Part shown: piece after piece, positions 9,669-17,428 of the stretch
How the letters are laid out: every line of letters begins with the position of its first letter
How positions within the stretch are numbered: the first letter of the stretch is position 1
The notes under the pieces: model-generated
Told to the model about the DNA's origin: nothing
The model's input: the letters and a program-made list of their open reading frames with translations, nothing else
Database searches by the model: none
Position numbers and translations under genes: made by a program
NCBI RefSeq assembly: GCF_902498825.1
Contig: NZ_LR701459.1
Coordinates: 1,780,414-1,844,413, forward strand
DNA: 64,000 nt
Direction: 5' to 3'
Origin: Rhizobium sp. EC-SD404
GTDB lineage: Bacteria > Pseudomonadota > Alphaproteobacteria > Rhizobiales > Rhizobiaceae

Positions 9669-10745
9669 TCAGTGCGCGTGCGTCGCCGGTTCGACGTCGC
9701 TGCCTTCAACGCCGTGCTTGCGATTGTAGCGGATCGACGACCAGAGTGAGAGGCCGATGAGGGCTGCGCCGCCAAGGCCGGTGATCACTTCCGGAATGTG
9801 GGTCAGCGACTGCGCGTACATGATCACCGAGAGGATCAAGATGGCGTAGAAGGCGCCATGCTCGAGGTAGCGGTACTGGGCGAGGGTTCCCTTTTCCACC
9901 AGCATGATGGTCATCGAACGCACATACATGGCGCCGATGCCGAGGCCGATGGCGATGATGAAGAGGTTGTTCGTCAGCGCGAATGCACCGATCACGCCGT
10001 CGAACGAGAACGATGCATCGAGCACTTCGAGATAGAGAAACGCCCCGAAGCCGCCCTTGGCTGCGCCTTCCAGCGCCGCCTGCTGCTGGTCGAGCACGTT
10101 ACCGAGCACGTCGACCGCGAGGAACGTGACGAGACCGTAGATCGCCGACAGAACGAACGTGGCCGAATCCGCTTCATCCAGGAACGAAGCGAAGGTCAGC
10201 ATCAGGATCAGCACGAAGGCGATTTCGACGCCCTTGATCGCTGCGAACTTGGAAACCCGCGACTCGATCGCGTGCACCCAGTGAATGTCCTTGTGCTCAT
10301 CGAAGAAATAGGTGAGCGCGACCATCATGAGGAAGGTGCCGCCGAAGGCTGCGATCGAGAGATGGGCTTCGCCCATGATGCGCGAATACTCTTCCGGCTC
10401 GGCGATCGCCAGCTGGATAGCGGCCCAGGGACCGACATTCGCCGCGATGACGACGATCAGCAGAGGAAAGACGATGCGCATGCCGAAGACGGCGATCAAG
10501 ATGCCCCACGTCAGGAAGCGCTGCTGCCAGACCGGGGTCATTTCCTTCAGCTTGTTGGCGTTCACGATCGCGTTGTCGAACGACAGCGAGATCTCGAGGA
10601 CCGCCAGGACCACGCAGATGAAGAAGATGGACAGGGTGCCGGAGACAGTGCCGGTGAAGTTCCATCCCACCCAGGCGCCGAGCGCGAGGCCGACGGCGGT
10701 GACGATGAATGCCCACGTGAAGTAACTGTAGCTCGATTTTTCCAT
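9669..10745 (-). CDS. DUF475 (TerC-like) integral membrane protein
   Basis: The 358-residue polytopic membrane protein starts MEKSSYSYFTWAF. It has about nine hydrophobic segments, including SLSFDNAIVNANKLKEM with the acidic, helix-breaking motif of the TerC/DUF475 superfamily, and a second related motif (DASFSFDGVIGAFALTNN). TerC relatives are linked to metal homeostasis or tellurite resistance, but the function of DUF475 members is not established. The C-terminus is charged and His-containing (EPATHAH). A longer in-frame start exists at 10835, but the extra residues lack homology character and no good ribosome-binding site supports it. The gene appears to be a separate unit from tctA, because a strong hairpin lies between them. 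Confidence 0.8.
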   Translation of the reverse strand: MEKSSYSYFTWAFIVTAVGLALGAWVGWNFTGTVSGTLSIFFICVVLAVLEISLSFDNAIVNANKLKEMTPVWQQRFLTWGILIAVFGMRIVFPLLIVVIAANVGPWAAIQLAIAEPEEYSRIMGEAHLSIAAFGGTFLMMVALTYFFDEHKDIHWVHAIESRVSKFAAIKGVEIAFVLILMLTFASFLDEADSATFVLSAIYGLVTFLAVDVLGNVLDQQQAALEGAAKGGFGAFLYLEVLDASFSFDGVIGAFALTNNLFIIAIGLGIGAMYVRSMTIMLVEKGTLAQYRYLEHGAFYAILILSVIMYAQSLTHIPEVITGLGGAALIGLSLWSSIRYNRKHGVEGSDVEPATHAH

Positions 10746-10804
10746 TAGGAAGCCTTGGGGGTAGGGGGTGCCGCCGGGCGGCATGATGCCGCACCTATAC
10801 TCAG

Positions 10805-10831
10805 TGCCGCGCGCGAGACAAGCGCGCGGCA
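10805..10831 (-). terminator. Strong hairpin after tctA
   Basis: A 10 bp perfect stem (TGCCGCGCGC and its complement) with a 7-base loop starts about 10 bp after the tctA stop codon on the minus strand. There is no U tract, so it may be a Rho-assisted terminator or a 3' end stabiliser. Confidence 0.6.
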
Positions 10832-10841
10832 TCAAAATTAA

Positions 10842-12347
10842 TCAATCGTCTTCGACAAAGACCTCTTCGCGCTTCTTGCGCACCGAAGGCAACACCGCAA
10901 CGATGACTGCAGCGACCGCGAAGGCGAGAAGCACTGCCGAAATCGGACGTTCGACGAAGATCATCGGATCGCCACGCGAGATGATCATGGCGCGGCGCAA
11001 ATGCTCTTCGAGCAACGGGCCGAGAACGAAACCGAGCAGCAGAGGAGCCGGCTCGCATCCCAGCTTCACGAGCAGGTAGCCGATGAAGCCGAACACCACG
11101 ATGGCATACACATCGAAGACATTGAGGTTGATCGAGTAGCAGCCGATGCAGGCAAAGGCGATGATCGCCGGGAAGAGCACCTTGTAGGGGATCGTCAGAA
11201 GCTTAACCCAAAGGCCGATCAGCGGCAGATTGAGCAGGACGAGCATCAGATTGCCGACCCACATCGACACGATGATGCCCCAGAAGAGAACGGGCTCGTC
11301 GTTGATCACGTTCGGCCCGGGCGTGATGCCCTGGATGATGAACGCGCCGATCATGAGCGCCATGACGGGGTGCGCCGGAATGCCGAGCGTCAGCATCGGA
11401 ATGAACGAGGTCTGCGCGCCGGCATTGTTGGCGGATTCCGGTCCCGCAACGCCCTCGATCGCGCCTTTTCCGAACGTCTCGGGGTGTTTTGAGACGCGCT
11501 TTTCGAGCGAGTAGGAGGCAAAGGACGACAGCACGTGTCCGCCGCCCGGCAGAATGCCGAGGACCGATCCGAGCGCGGTGCCGCGCAGCACCGGCGCGAT
11601 GATGCGCTTGAAATCGTCCTTGGTCAGCCAGAGGTTCTCGACCTTCTTGACCAGAACTTCGCGCGTGGTCTCGTTCTCGAGATTGCGAAGGATCTCGGCG
11701 ACGCCGAACACCCCGACTGCGACCGAAACGAAGTTGATGCCCGAATAAAGCTCGAAGAAGCCGAAGGTGAAGCGCGGCGTGCCGGTGTAGATGTCCTGGC
11801 CGACCATGCCGAGCAGCAACCCCAGCACGATCATCGCGAGCGCCTTCAGCACGGAGCCATGGGCCAGAGCGATCGAGGCGAGAAGCCCGAGCACGATCAG
11901 CGAGAAATACTCCGGCGCCCCGAAATTCAGCGCAGCGCGGGCAAGCGGCGGTGCTGCGACTGCTAGGATCAGCGTGGCCACCGTGCCGGCGAAGAACGAG
12001 CCAAGCGCTGCGGTGGCGAGCGCCGGACCGGCTCGCCCTTGCTTGGCCATCTCGTAGCCGTCGATCGCGGTGACGGCGGAAGAGGACTCACCAGGCAGAT
12101 TGATCAGGATCGCCGTGGTCGATCCGCCATACTGCGCGCCGTAATAGATGCCGGCGAGCATGATCAAGGCTGTGACGGGCTCGAATGAGAAGGTGATCGG
12201 CAACAGCATCGCGATTGTTGCGGTTGGGCCGATACCCGGAAGCACACCCACGAGCGTGCCGAGCAGAACGCCGACGAAGCAGTAAAGCAGGTTGGTCGGG
12301 TCTAGGGCAGCGGAAAAGCCGATGCCGAGATTGGCGAGAAGTTCCAT
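10842..12347 (-). CDS. tctA: Tripartite tricarboxylate transporter, large membrane subunit TctA
   Basis: The 501-residue subunit begins MELLANLGIGFSAALDPTNL and continues with GVLLGTLVGVLPGIGPTATIAML, GIYYGAQYGGSTTAIL and NLPGESSSAVTAIDGYEMAKQG-type sequence, all landmark features of TctA permeases. About twelve hydrophobic segments are visible. It forms the inner-membrane channel with TctB and receives carboxylate from periplasmic TctC, driven by ion gradients. It is the last gene of tctCBA, 10 bp after tctB. The ATG at 12347 has GAGGA upstream; a longer frame to 12401 overlaps tctB and is unlikely. The substrate is not deducible. Confidence 0.93.
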   Translation of the reverse strand: MELLANLGIGFSAALDPTNLLYCFVGVLLGTLVGVLPGIGPTATIAMLLPITFSFEPVTALIMLAGIYYGAQYGGSTTAILINLPGESSSAVTAIDGYEMAKQGRAGPALATAALGSFFAGTVATLILAVAAPPLARAALNFGAPEYFSLIVLGLLASIALAHGSVLKALAMIVLGLLLGMVGQDIYTGTPRFTFGFFELYSGINFVSVAVGVFGVAEILRNLENETTREVLVKKVENLWLTKDDFKRIIAPVLRGTALGSVLGILPGGGHVLSSFASYSLEKRVSKHPETFGKGAIEGVAGPESANNAGAQTSFIPMLTLGIPAHPVMALMIGAFIIQGITPGPNVINDEPVLFWGIIVSMWVGNLMLVLLNLPLIGLWVKLLTIPYKVLFPAIIAFACIGCYSINLNVFDVYAIVVFGFIGYLLVKLGCEPAPLLLGFVLGPLLEEHLRRAMIISRGDPMIFVERPISAVLLAFAVAAVIVAVLPSVRKKREEVFVEDD

Positions 12348-12357
12348 CGGCTGATCC

Positions 12358-12822
12358 TCAGAGTGGCAGCCACGGGCCGAACAGCGTGATCGGCACGCCA
12401 AGCCCGTAGATGAAGATGGTGACGCAAGCTGTGGTGATCGCGACGGAGAGGATGAAGGCGCTCAGGAGCGTGTTGCGACGGCTCGCGAGGCTTGCCAGCA
12501 TCAGCGTGATGAAAAGGCTGGGCACCATGCCGAGGCCGCGGATGGTGAAGCCGAAAAAGGCGATGGCACTGAGAAGCAGCACCATCCCGCGCCACGGCAT
12601 GATGCCGAATTCGGAAGGCTGTGCGTCGCGCGCCATGCCTTTCACGACGATGGCGATGCCGAGAATGCACATGAGACCGGCAAGCACGAGCGGGAAGTAC
12701 CCCGGTCCCATGCGCAGCGCCGTTCCGATCTGGTAACCGGAGGCGGCATAGCCGAACGCGATGCCGATCCCGATGAAGATCAGGCCGGACGCGATATCAT
12801 TGAAGGATTTCTGGTTGCCCAT
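12358..12822 (-). CDS. tctB: Tripartite tricarboxylate transporter, small membrane subunit TctB
   Basis: The 154-residue protein has four hydrophobic helices, starting with DIASGLIFIGIGIAFGYAA, and a GTALRMGPGYFPLVL segment typical of TctB (G-x-x-x-x-M-G-P-G-Y-F-P). It sits between tctC and tctA in the usual order. The start was placed at MGNQKSFND (12822), where the family N-terminus begins. An upstream ATG at 12858 would add twelve basic residues and cannot be excluded. Confidence 0.88.
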   Translation of the reverse strand: MGNQKSFNDIASGLIFIGIGIAFGYAASGYQIGTALRMGPGYFPLVLAGLMCILGIAIVVKGMARDAQPSEFGIMPWRGMVLLLSAIAFFGFTIRGLGMVPSLFITLMLASLASRRNTLLSAFILSVAITTACVTIFIYGLGVPITLFGPWLPL

Positions 12823-12905
12823 GGAGAGTCGTCGCTCCCTGCGGCGCGGAACGTCCATGTCCGCAGCCTTGGCCGCATCAGCGGCAGTCCTCGATCAAGA
12901 AGATG

Positions 12906-12933
12906 TCCGGGGCGCGTCTTGGCGCACCCCGGA
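12906..12933 (-). other. Hairpin between tctC and tctB (probable attenuator or mRNA stabiliser)
   Basis: An imperfect inverted repeat with TCCGGGG / CCCCGGA arms lies in the 137 bp gap between tctC and tctB. No U tract follows on the minus strand. Hairpins at this place usually help the binding-protein message accumulate above the membrane subunits; that role is inferred here. Confidence 0.5.
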
Positions 12934-12959
12934 TCGTTTTCGTCAGCCGAAGCGGCTGA

Positions 12960-13943
12960 TTACTGGGCCATCTCGCCCGCAGCTTCGATGATCGGAGCCC
13001 ACAGGTCGATCTGCTCGGAGAGATACGCTTCGTGTGCTTCCGGCGTGGCGTCTTCCTGCGAGACCGGCACGGTGCCAAGCTCGGCGAAGCGGGTGATGAC
13101 GTTTTCGTCCTGAAGCGCCGTCTGCAGAGCGGCGGTCAGCTTTTCGATGACTTCCGGCGGCGTGCCGGCCGGAGCGTAGAGGCCGTGCCATACGCCGACC
13201 TGGAACTCTTCGAGACCGGCTTCAGCCGTGGTCGGGAGATCCGGCAGCGCGTCGAGGCGATCCGGTGTTGTCACGGCATAGCCTTTGACTTCGCCGCTGG
13301 TGATCTGGCCGGTCGTGTTGGTGGTCTGGTCGCACATGAAGTCGACCTGGCCACCGAGAAGATCGGTCATGGCAGGACCCGTGCCCTGATACGGGACAGT
13401 GGTGACCTGCGTGTCGATCGCGCTCATGAAGAGCAGGCCACAAAGATGCGACGCAGCGCCGATTCCGGCATTGGCGTAGGTGACGCTATCGGCATTTTCC
13501 TGAACGTAGGTGACGAGCTCTTCGAACGTGTTCGGCTCGAAATCCTTGCGTGCGATGACGGTCATCGGGACGTTCGTGACCAGGCCGATCATCTCGAAAT
13601 CTTCGAGCGGGCTGTAGGCGAGGTCCGGATAGAGCGTCGGCGCGGTCGACATGCCGATGTGGTGCATCAGGATCTGGTAACCGTCGGCGGGCGCATTCGC
13701 CACCTGGGTACCGGCCAGCGTACCACCGGCACCGGCGACGTTCTGCACGATGACCTGCTGTCCGAGTTCGGCCGACATAGGCTCTGCGACGAGGCGCGTG
13801 ACGGTGTCGGTCGGGCCGCCGGCAGCAAAGGGCACGACGATGGTGACCGGGCTGGTCGGATAGTCTTCCTGAGCGAAAGCGATGCCTGCGCCGGCAGACG
13901 TCATTGCAGCCGCCGCCAGAAGAGCGGTCGTAAGTCTTTTCAT
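12960..13943 (-). CDS. tctC: Tripartite tricarboxylate transporter, periplasmic substrate-binding protein TctC
   Basis: The 327-residue protein has a clear Sec signal peptide (MKRLTTALLAAAAMTSAGAG..., cleavage near AFA-QE). A Bug/TctC receptor fold follows, starting YPTSPVTIVVPFAAGGPTDTV, the family ligand-binding loop. It captures a carboxylate in the periplasm for TctAB. The ATG at 13943 is preceded by GGGAGGAA at good spacing, which rejects a longer frame to 14000. It is the first gene of the operon, with the DctBD-like regulators immediately upstream in the same direction. The specific ligand cannot be assigned, because Bug proteins vary widely. Confidence 0.92.
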   Translation of the reverse strand: MKRLTTALLAAAAMTSAGAGIAFAQEDYPTSPVTIVVPFAAGGPTDTVTRLVAEPMSAELGQQVIVQNVAGAGGTLAGTQVANAPADGYQILMHHIGMSTAPTLYPDLAYSPLEDFEMIGLVTNVPMTVIARKDFEPNTFEELVTYVQENADSVTYANAGIGAASHLCGLLFMSAIDTQVTTVPYQGTGPAMTDLLGGQVDFMCDQTTNTTGQITSGEVKGYAVTTPDRLDALPDLPTTAEAGLEEFQVGVWHGLYAPAGTPPEVIEKLTAALQTALQDENVITRFAELGTVPVSQEDATPEAHEAYLSEQIDLWAPIIEAAGEMAQ

Positions 13944-14107
13944 GATTTCCTCCCAATCGGTGAAGCCACCGGCAGACCGCCAGTGGAGATCGCGGGCCAT
14001 TAAGGGCGGCTCTTAACCTCTTGGCAATATGTCAATGACCCATCCCGCGTGATTGCTCTGAACGATCTTCCAAAATGGGTGGATTTCGTAACATCACCGG
14101 TGCGTGG

Positions 14108-14125
14108 TGGGTCGTTCGCGACCCA
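14108..14125 (-). terminator. Hairpin just after dctD
   Basis: A perfect 7 bp stem, TGGGTCG/CGACCCA, with a 4-base loop starts 6 bp beyond the dctD stop codon. No U tract follows, so termination is plausible rather than certain. It separates the regulator pair from tctC. Confidence 0.5.
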
Positions 14126-14131
14126 TCGGCA

Positions 14132-15469
14132 TCAGTTCTGGTTATGGTCGCGGCGATCAAGGCCGTAGCGCTGCATCTTCTCGTAGAGTGTCTTGCGGGA
14201 GATTCCGAGTTCTTCATAGACCGGCTTGAGGGTCCCGCCATGGGCGGTGAGTAAGCCAGCGATGACGCCGCGCTCGAATTCGGAGACGCGCTCCGACAGT
14301 CTGTTGGAGACGGTGACCGGCTCGGCTTCGGTGGCGAGGCCGAGCCCGATGACGTAGCGCTCCGCCGCGTTGCGCAGCTCCCGTACATTGCCGGGCCAGA
14401 GCCGGTTGGAAACCTCGCTCATGACGGAGGGCGGCACGTCGATGTCTTCCCGTCGATGCCTCGCCGCCGCCTCGCGAACGAGCTGGAGAAAAAGCAGCGG
14501 CACGTCTTCCCGCCGTGATTGCAGCGATGGAACCCTGAGCGTCACGACATTCAGGCGATAGAGCAGGTCGGCCCTGAACCTTCCGGCGGCGACTTCATCG
14601 TCGAGCTCCGTCTTGCTCGTGGCCACGAAGCGCACATCGAGCGGCAAGGTCTCGTTGGAGCCGAGCCGACTGATCACCCTGTCCTGGATGACGCGCAGAA
14701 GTTTTGCCTGGAGATCGATCGGCATCGAGCCGATCTCGTCCAGCAGCACGGTGCCGCCGCGCGCATGCTCGAATTTGCCGTAGCGGGCGCGCATGGCACC
14801 CGGAAACGCGCCTGCCTCGTGGCCGAACAGCTCGCTTTCGATCAGAGCCTCGGGAAGGGCGGCGCAATTGATTGCGATGAACGGCTTGCCGGCGCGGGAC
14901 GAAAAATCATGCAGCGCGCGCGCCACGACCTCCTTGCCGCTCCCGGTCTCGCCGATGATGAGCACGTCGGCGTCGGTGGCGGCAACGGCGCGTAGCCGAT
15001 AACGCAGATCGATCATCACCGGCGTGCGCCCCGGCATGCGGGCTTCCACGTCGTCGCTTTTGCCGGCGACTGCGCGCAGCAGGCGGTTTTCGAGCACCAG
15101 CCGGCGCCGATCGATCGCCCGGGCCGCCACATCGGCAAGGTGTTGGGAGGTGAATGGCTTCTCGATGAAGTCATAGGCCCCTTCGCGCATCGCCCGAACC
15201 GCAAGCTGCACGTCGCCGTGACCGGTCGCGAGGATGACGGGTATGTCCGGATCGATCTCGTGGATGCGGCCCATCAGGGTCATCCCATCCATCGCCGGCA
15301 TGCGGATGTCGGTAATGACGATGCCGTTGAAGCCTTGCGTCGCAAGTTCGAGCGCCGCCTCCGCTTGGCCCAGGCTGCGAACCTGAAATCCGGCAAGATC
15401 GAGCGACTGGGCTGCGGAGCGTCTGACTTCCTCCTCGTCGTCGATGAAGAGAACGAGCGGCGCCTTCAT
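14132..15469 (-). CDS. dctD: DctD-like sigma-54-dependent response regulator (with GAFPGA variant)
   Basis: The protein has 445 residues. The receiver domain spans 1-120, with acidic cluster DDEEE near 10 and phospho-acceptor D54 in VITDIRMP. The AAA+ sigma-54 activation domain spans about 148-380, with Walker A GETGSGKE at 173-180 and Walker B VLLDEIG near 241. A Fis-type helix-turn-helix ends the protein (ELGISRKTLYEKMQRYGL). The sigma-54-contacting loop reads GAFPGA at 220-225 rather than the usual GAFTGA. Its start overlaps the dctB stop by 4 bp. It probably controls the adjacent tctCBA operon; this rests on position only. Confidence 0.88.
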   Translation of the reverse strand: MKAPLVLFIDDEEEVRRSAAQSLDLAGFQVRSLGQAEAALELATQGFNGIVITDIRMPAMDGMTLMGRIHEIDPDIPVILATGHGDVQLAVRAMREGAYDFIEKPFTSQHLADVAARAIDRRRLVLENRLLRAVAGKSDDVEARMPGRTPVMIDLRYRLRAVAATDADVLIIGETGSGKEVVARALHDFSSRAGKPFIAINCAALPEALIESELFGHEAGAFPGAMRARYGKFEHARGGTVLLDEIGSMPIDLQAKLLRVIQDRVISRLGSNETLPLDVRFVATSKTELDDEVAAGRFRADLLYRLNVVTLRVPSLQSRREDVPLLFLQLVREAAARHRREDIDVPPSVMSEVSNRLWPGNVRELRNAAERYVIGLGLATEAEPVTVSNRLSERVSEFERGVIAGLLTAHGGTLKPVYEELGISRKTLYEKMQRYGLDRRDHNQN

Positions 15470-17340
15470 TCGGCGGCCTCGCTGAGCGTGAGTTCGGCAG
15501 CATCAAGCGCGATCGTGAAGACCGCACCGCCGTCTGGATGACGCGCCACGCTCAGATTTCCACCGAAGTCCTTGACGATGTTGTAGGAAATCGAGAGTCC
15601 GAGCCCCAGGCCCTTGCCGACGCCCTTCGTCGAGAAGAAGGGGTCGAAGACACGCCCGACAATGCCATCCGGCACGCCGGGGCCGCGGTCGCGAACGGCG
15701 ATCAGCACCTGTGAGCCGGAAGTGTGGGCCGTCAGGTCGATCCGGCGATCGTCCAGCCCTTCGACGGCATCTGCCGCGTTGGAGATGATGTTGACCAGCA
15801 CTTGCTGCAGCCTGACGGGGCCGGCGCAGACCACCGGTGGAACAGGGCCGAGATCGATATGGATGTCCGCATCGGCCGCCTTCAGCCGCCATGCGATGAC
15901 CTCCATCGTGTCGGCAACCACCTGTTCGAGCGGAACGGCGCGCAGTTGCCGGTTCGGCATGCGCGCGAAATTGCGCAGATGCTTGCTGATCGAAGCCATG
16001 CGCTCGGTCAGCTTGGAGATGCGGGCGATGTTGTCGCTGGCCTCGACGACGCGGCCACGCTCGATCAGCACTGCCGCGTTGTCGGCATAGTTCCTGACGG
16101 CGGCCAGCGGCTGGTTGAACTCGTGCGACAGCGCAGCCGACATTTGGCCAAGCGCTGCGAGCTTGCCTGCCTGTACGAGATCGGTCTGGGTCTGGCGCAA
16201 TTGCTGTTCCGTCGCCCGGCGCTCGCTGACTTCCGTTTCGAGCTGCCGGTTGACGGCTGCGAGATCGGCGGTCCGTTCCTCCACCCTCTGTTCCAGCTGC
16301 TCGCGTGCGGCACTTTGCAGGCGCGTGCGCTCCTCGAGCCGGGCGCTGCGCTGCAGGATGAATGCTGCGGCAAGCGTTGCCAGCCCGAGCACCATGAGCG
16401 CGGCAGCGACGAGCGTGAGCGCTTGGGTGCGCGCCGATGTCGTGTCGAGAAGAACCCGCACCGTCCACCCGGCCTCGTCCATCGGCTCGTTGAGCACGAG
16501 GAACTCCTGAGATGCGCGCGGCTCGCCGATCGCGATCAGCTGGTGGTCTTCGACGGCGCGGGCGCGCCGAAGGGGCAGATCGGCGAGGTCCGCATCGGCA
16601 TAGCGCCGCGAGATCTGCGTGCGTTCGATCCTGTCCGGCGTTAGAGGTTCCAGCGCAGAATAGAGCCATTCGGGACGGCTCGTCATGAAGACGATCTGTT
16701 CCGGATCGGTGACGATGATCTCGCTGTCGCCGCCAGCCCAGGTCGCCTCGATCGTGTCGACATCGACCTTGAAGACGACGACGCCGCGCACTTCGGCACC
16801 GATCCGGATCGGCGCGGAAAAGTAATAACCCCGCTTCAGCGAGGTGGTGCCCAGCGCGAAGAAGCGGCCCTGGCGGCCCTCAGCGGCCTCGGTGAAATAG
16901 GGCCGATAGGAGAAATTCTCGCCGACGAAGGAGACGTCGCCGTCGAAATTGCTCGCCGCGATCGTCTCGCCGTTCGGCAACATCACGTAGATGTCTGAGG
17001 AGTTCAGCAGTGCGTTGATGCGCTTCAGGTACGCGTTGCCGCGCTGGCGCAGAGCCTCGTTGTCGGCATCGATCACCATCGCCTGGATGATGGGATAGTC
17101 TGCGACGACCGACGGCAGTGCCTCATAGCGTCTGAGATGGCCCCGCAGGGCCGCAACCGCAAGCCGCAAGGTGGTCTGAGCGCGGGTCTCGGCTTCGTCG
17201 AGATAGGCACGTTGAGCCAGTGGGGCGCCAAGCGCCACGATCAGGGTGGCGAGGATGGCGAAGGACGCTCCAAGCAACAGCCAACGCTGCAACGGTGACA
17301 CGACTCTCAATGCTCGGCCCATCCTGATTGGGGGCACCAT
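15466..17340 (-). CDS. dctB: DctB-like membrane sensor histidine kinase
   Basis: About 624 residues. It has an N-terminal membrane helix (LLLGASFAILATLIVALGA) and a large periplasmic sensory region of the DctB double-PAS type, including FSYRPYFTEAAEGRQGRFF and GYYFSAPI. A second helix (LTLVAAALMVLGLATLAAA), a coiled linker rich in E/R/Q, the phospho-acceptor box ALSHEFNQPLAAVRNYADNA, and an ATPase domain with N, G1 and G2 boxes (RDRGPGVP, GKGLGLGLSIS) follow. Family members sense C4-dicarboxylates and phosphorylate DctD. The start is uncertain: ATGs at 17388, 17340 and 17322 are all in frame. I chose 17340 as closest to family length. Confidence 0.87.
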   Translation of the reverse strand: MVPPIRMGRALRVVSPLQRWLLLGASFAILATLIVALGAPLAQRAYLDEAETRAQTTLRLAVAALRGHLRRYEALPSVVADYPIIQAMVIDADNEALRQRGNAYLKRINALLNSSDIYVMLPNGETIAASNFDGDVSFVGENFSYRPYFTEAAEGRQGRFFALGTTSLKRGYYFSAPIRIGAEVRGVVVFKVDVDTIEATWAGGDSEIIVTDPEQIVFMTSRPEWLYSALEPLTPDRIERTQISRRYADADLADLPLRRARAVEDHQLIAIGEPRASQEFLVLNEPMDEAGWTVRVLLDTTSARTQALTLVAAALMVLGLATLAAAFILQRSARLEERTRLQSAAREQLEQRVEERTADLAAVNRQLETEVSERRATEQQLRQTQTDLVQAGKLAALGQMSAALSHEFNQPLAAVRNYADNAAVLIERGRVVEASDNIARISKLTERMASISKHLRNFARMPNRQLRAVPLEQVVADTMEVIAWRLKAADADIHIDLGPVPPVVCAGPVRLQQVLVNIISNAADAVEGLDDRRIDLTAHTSGSQVLIAVRDRGPGVPDGIVGRVFDPFFSTKGVGKGLGLGLSISYNIVKDFGGNLSVARHPDGGAVFTIALDAAELTLSEAAE

Positions 17341-17428
17341 CGCGTGCCGGCCCCTATGCGGCACTATACCCGAGCGCCGGCCCTGCACAACAAATCAGCA
17401 CGGCAAATCAGGCCCTTGAACGGCGCCG

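Noticed and set aside
9798..10748. Open frames antisense to other genes (also 23363-24844, 24913-26217, 32695-34212, 39758-41020, 44911-45927)
   Set aside because: Each overlaps a well-supported gene on the other strand, lacks recognisable domains and has shadow-type amino-acid composition.
13944..14131. Sigma-54 promoter expected before tctC
   Set aside because: I looked for GG-N10-GC elements on the minus strand. The only spacing match does not resemble TGGCAC-N5-TTGC, so none is reported.
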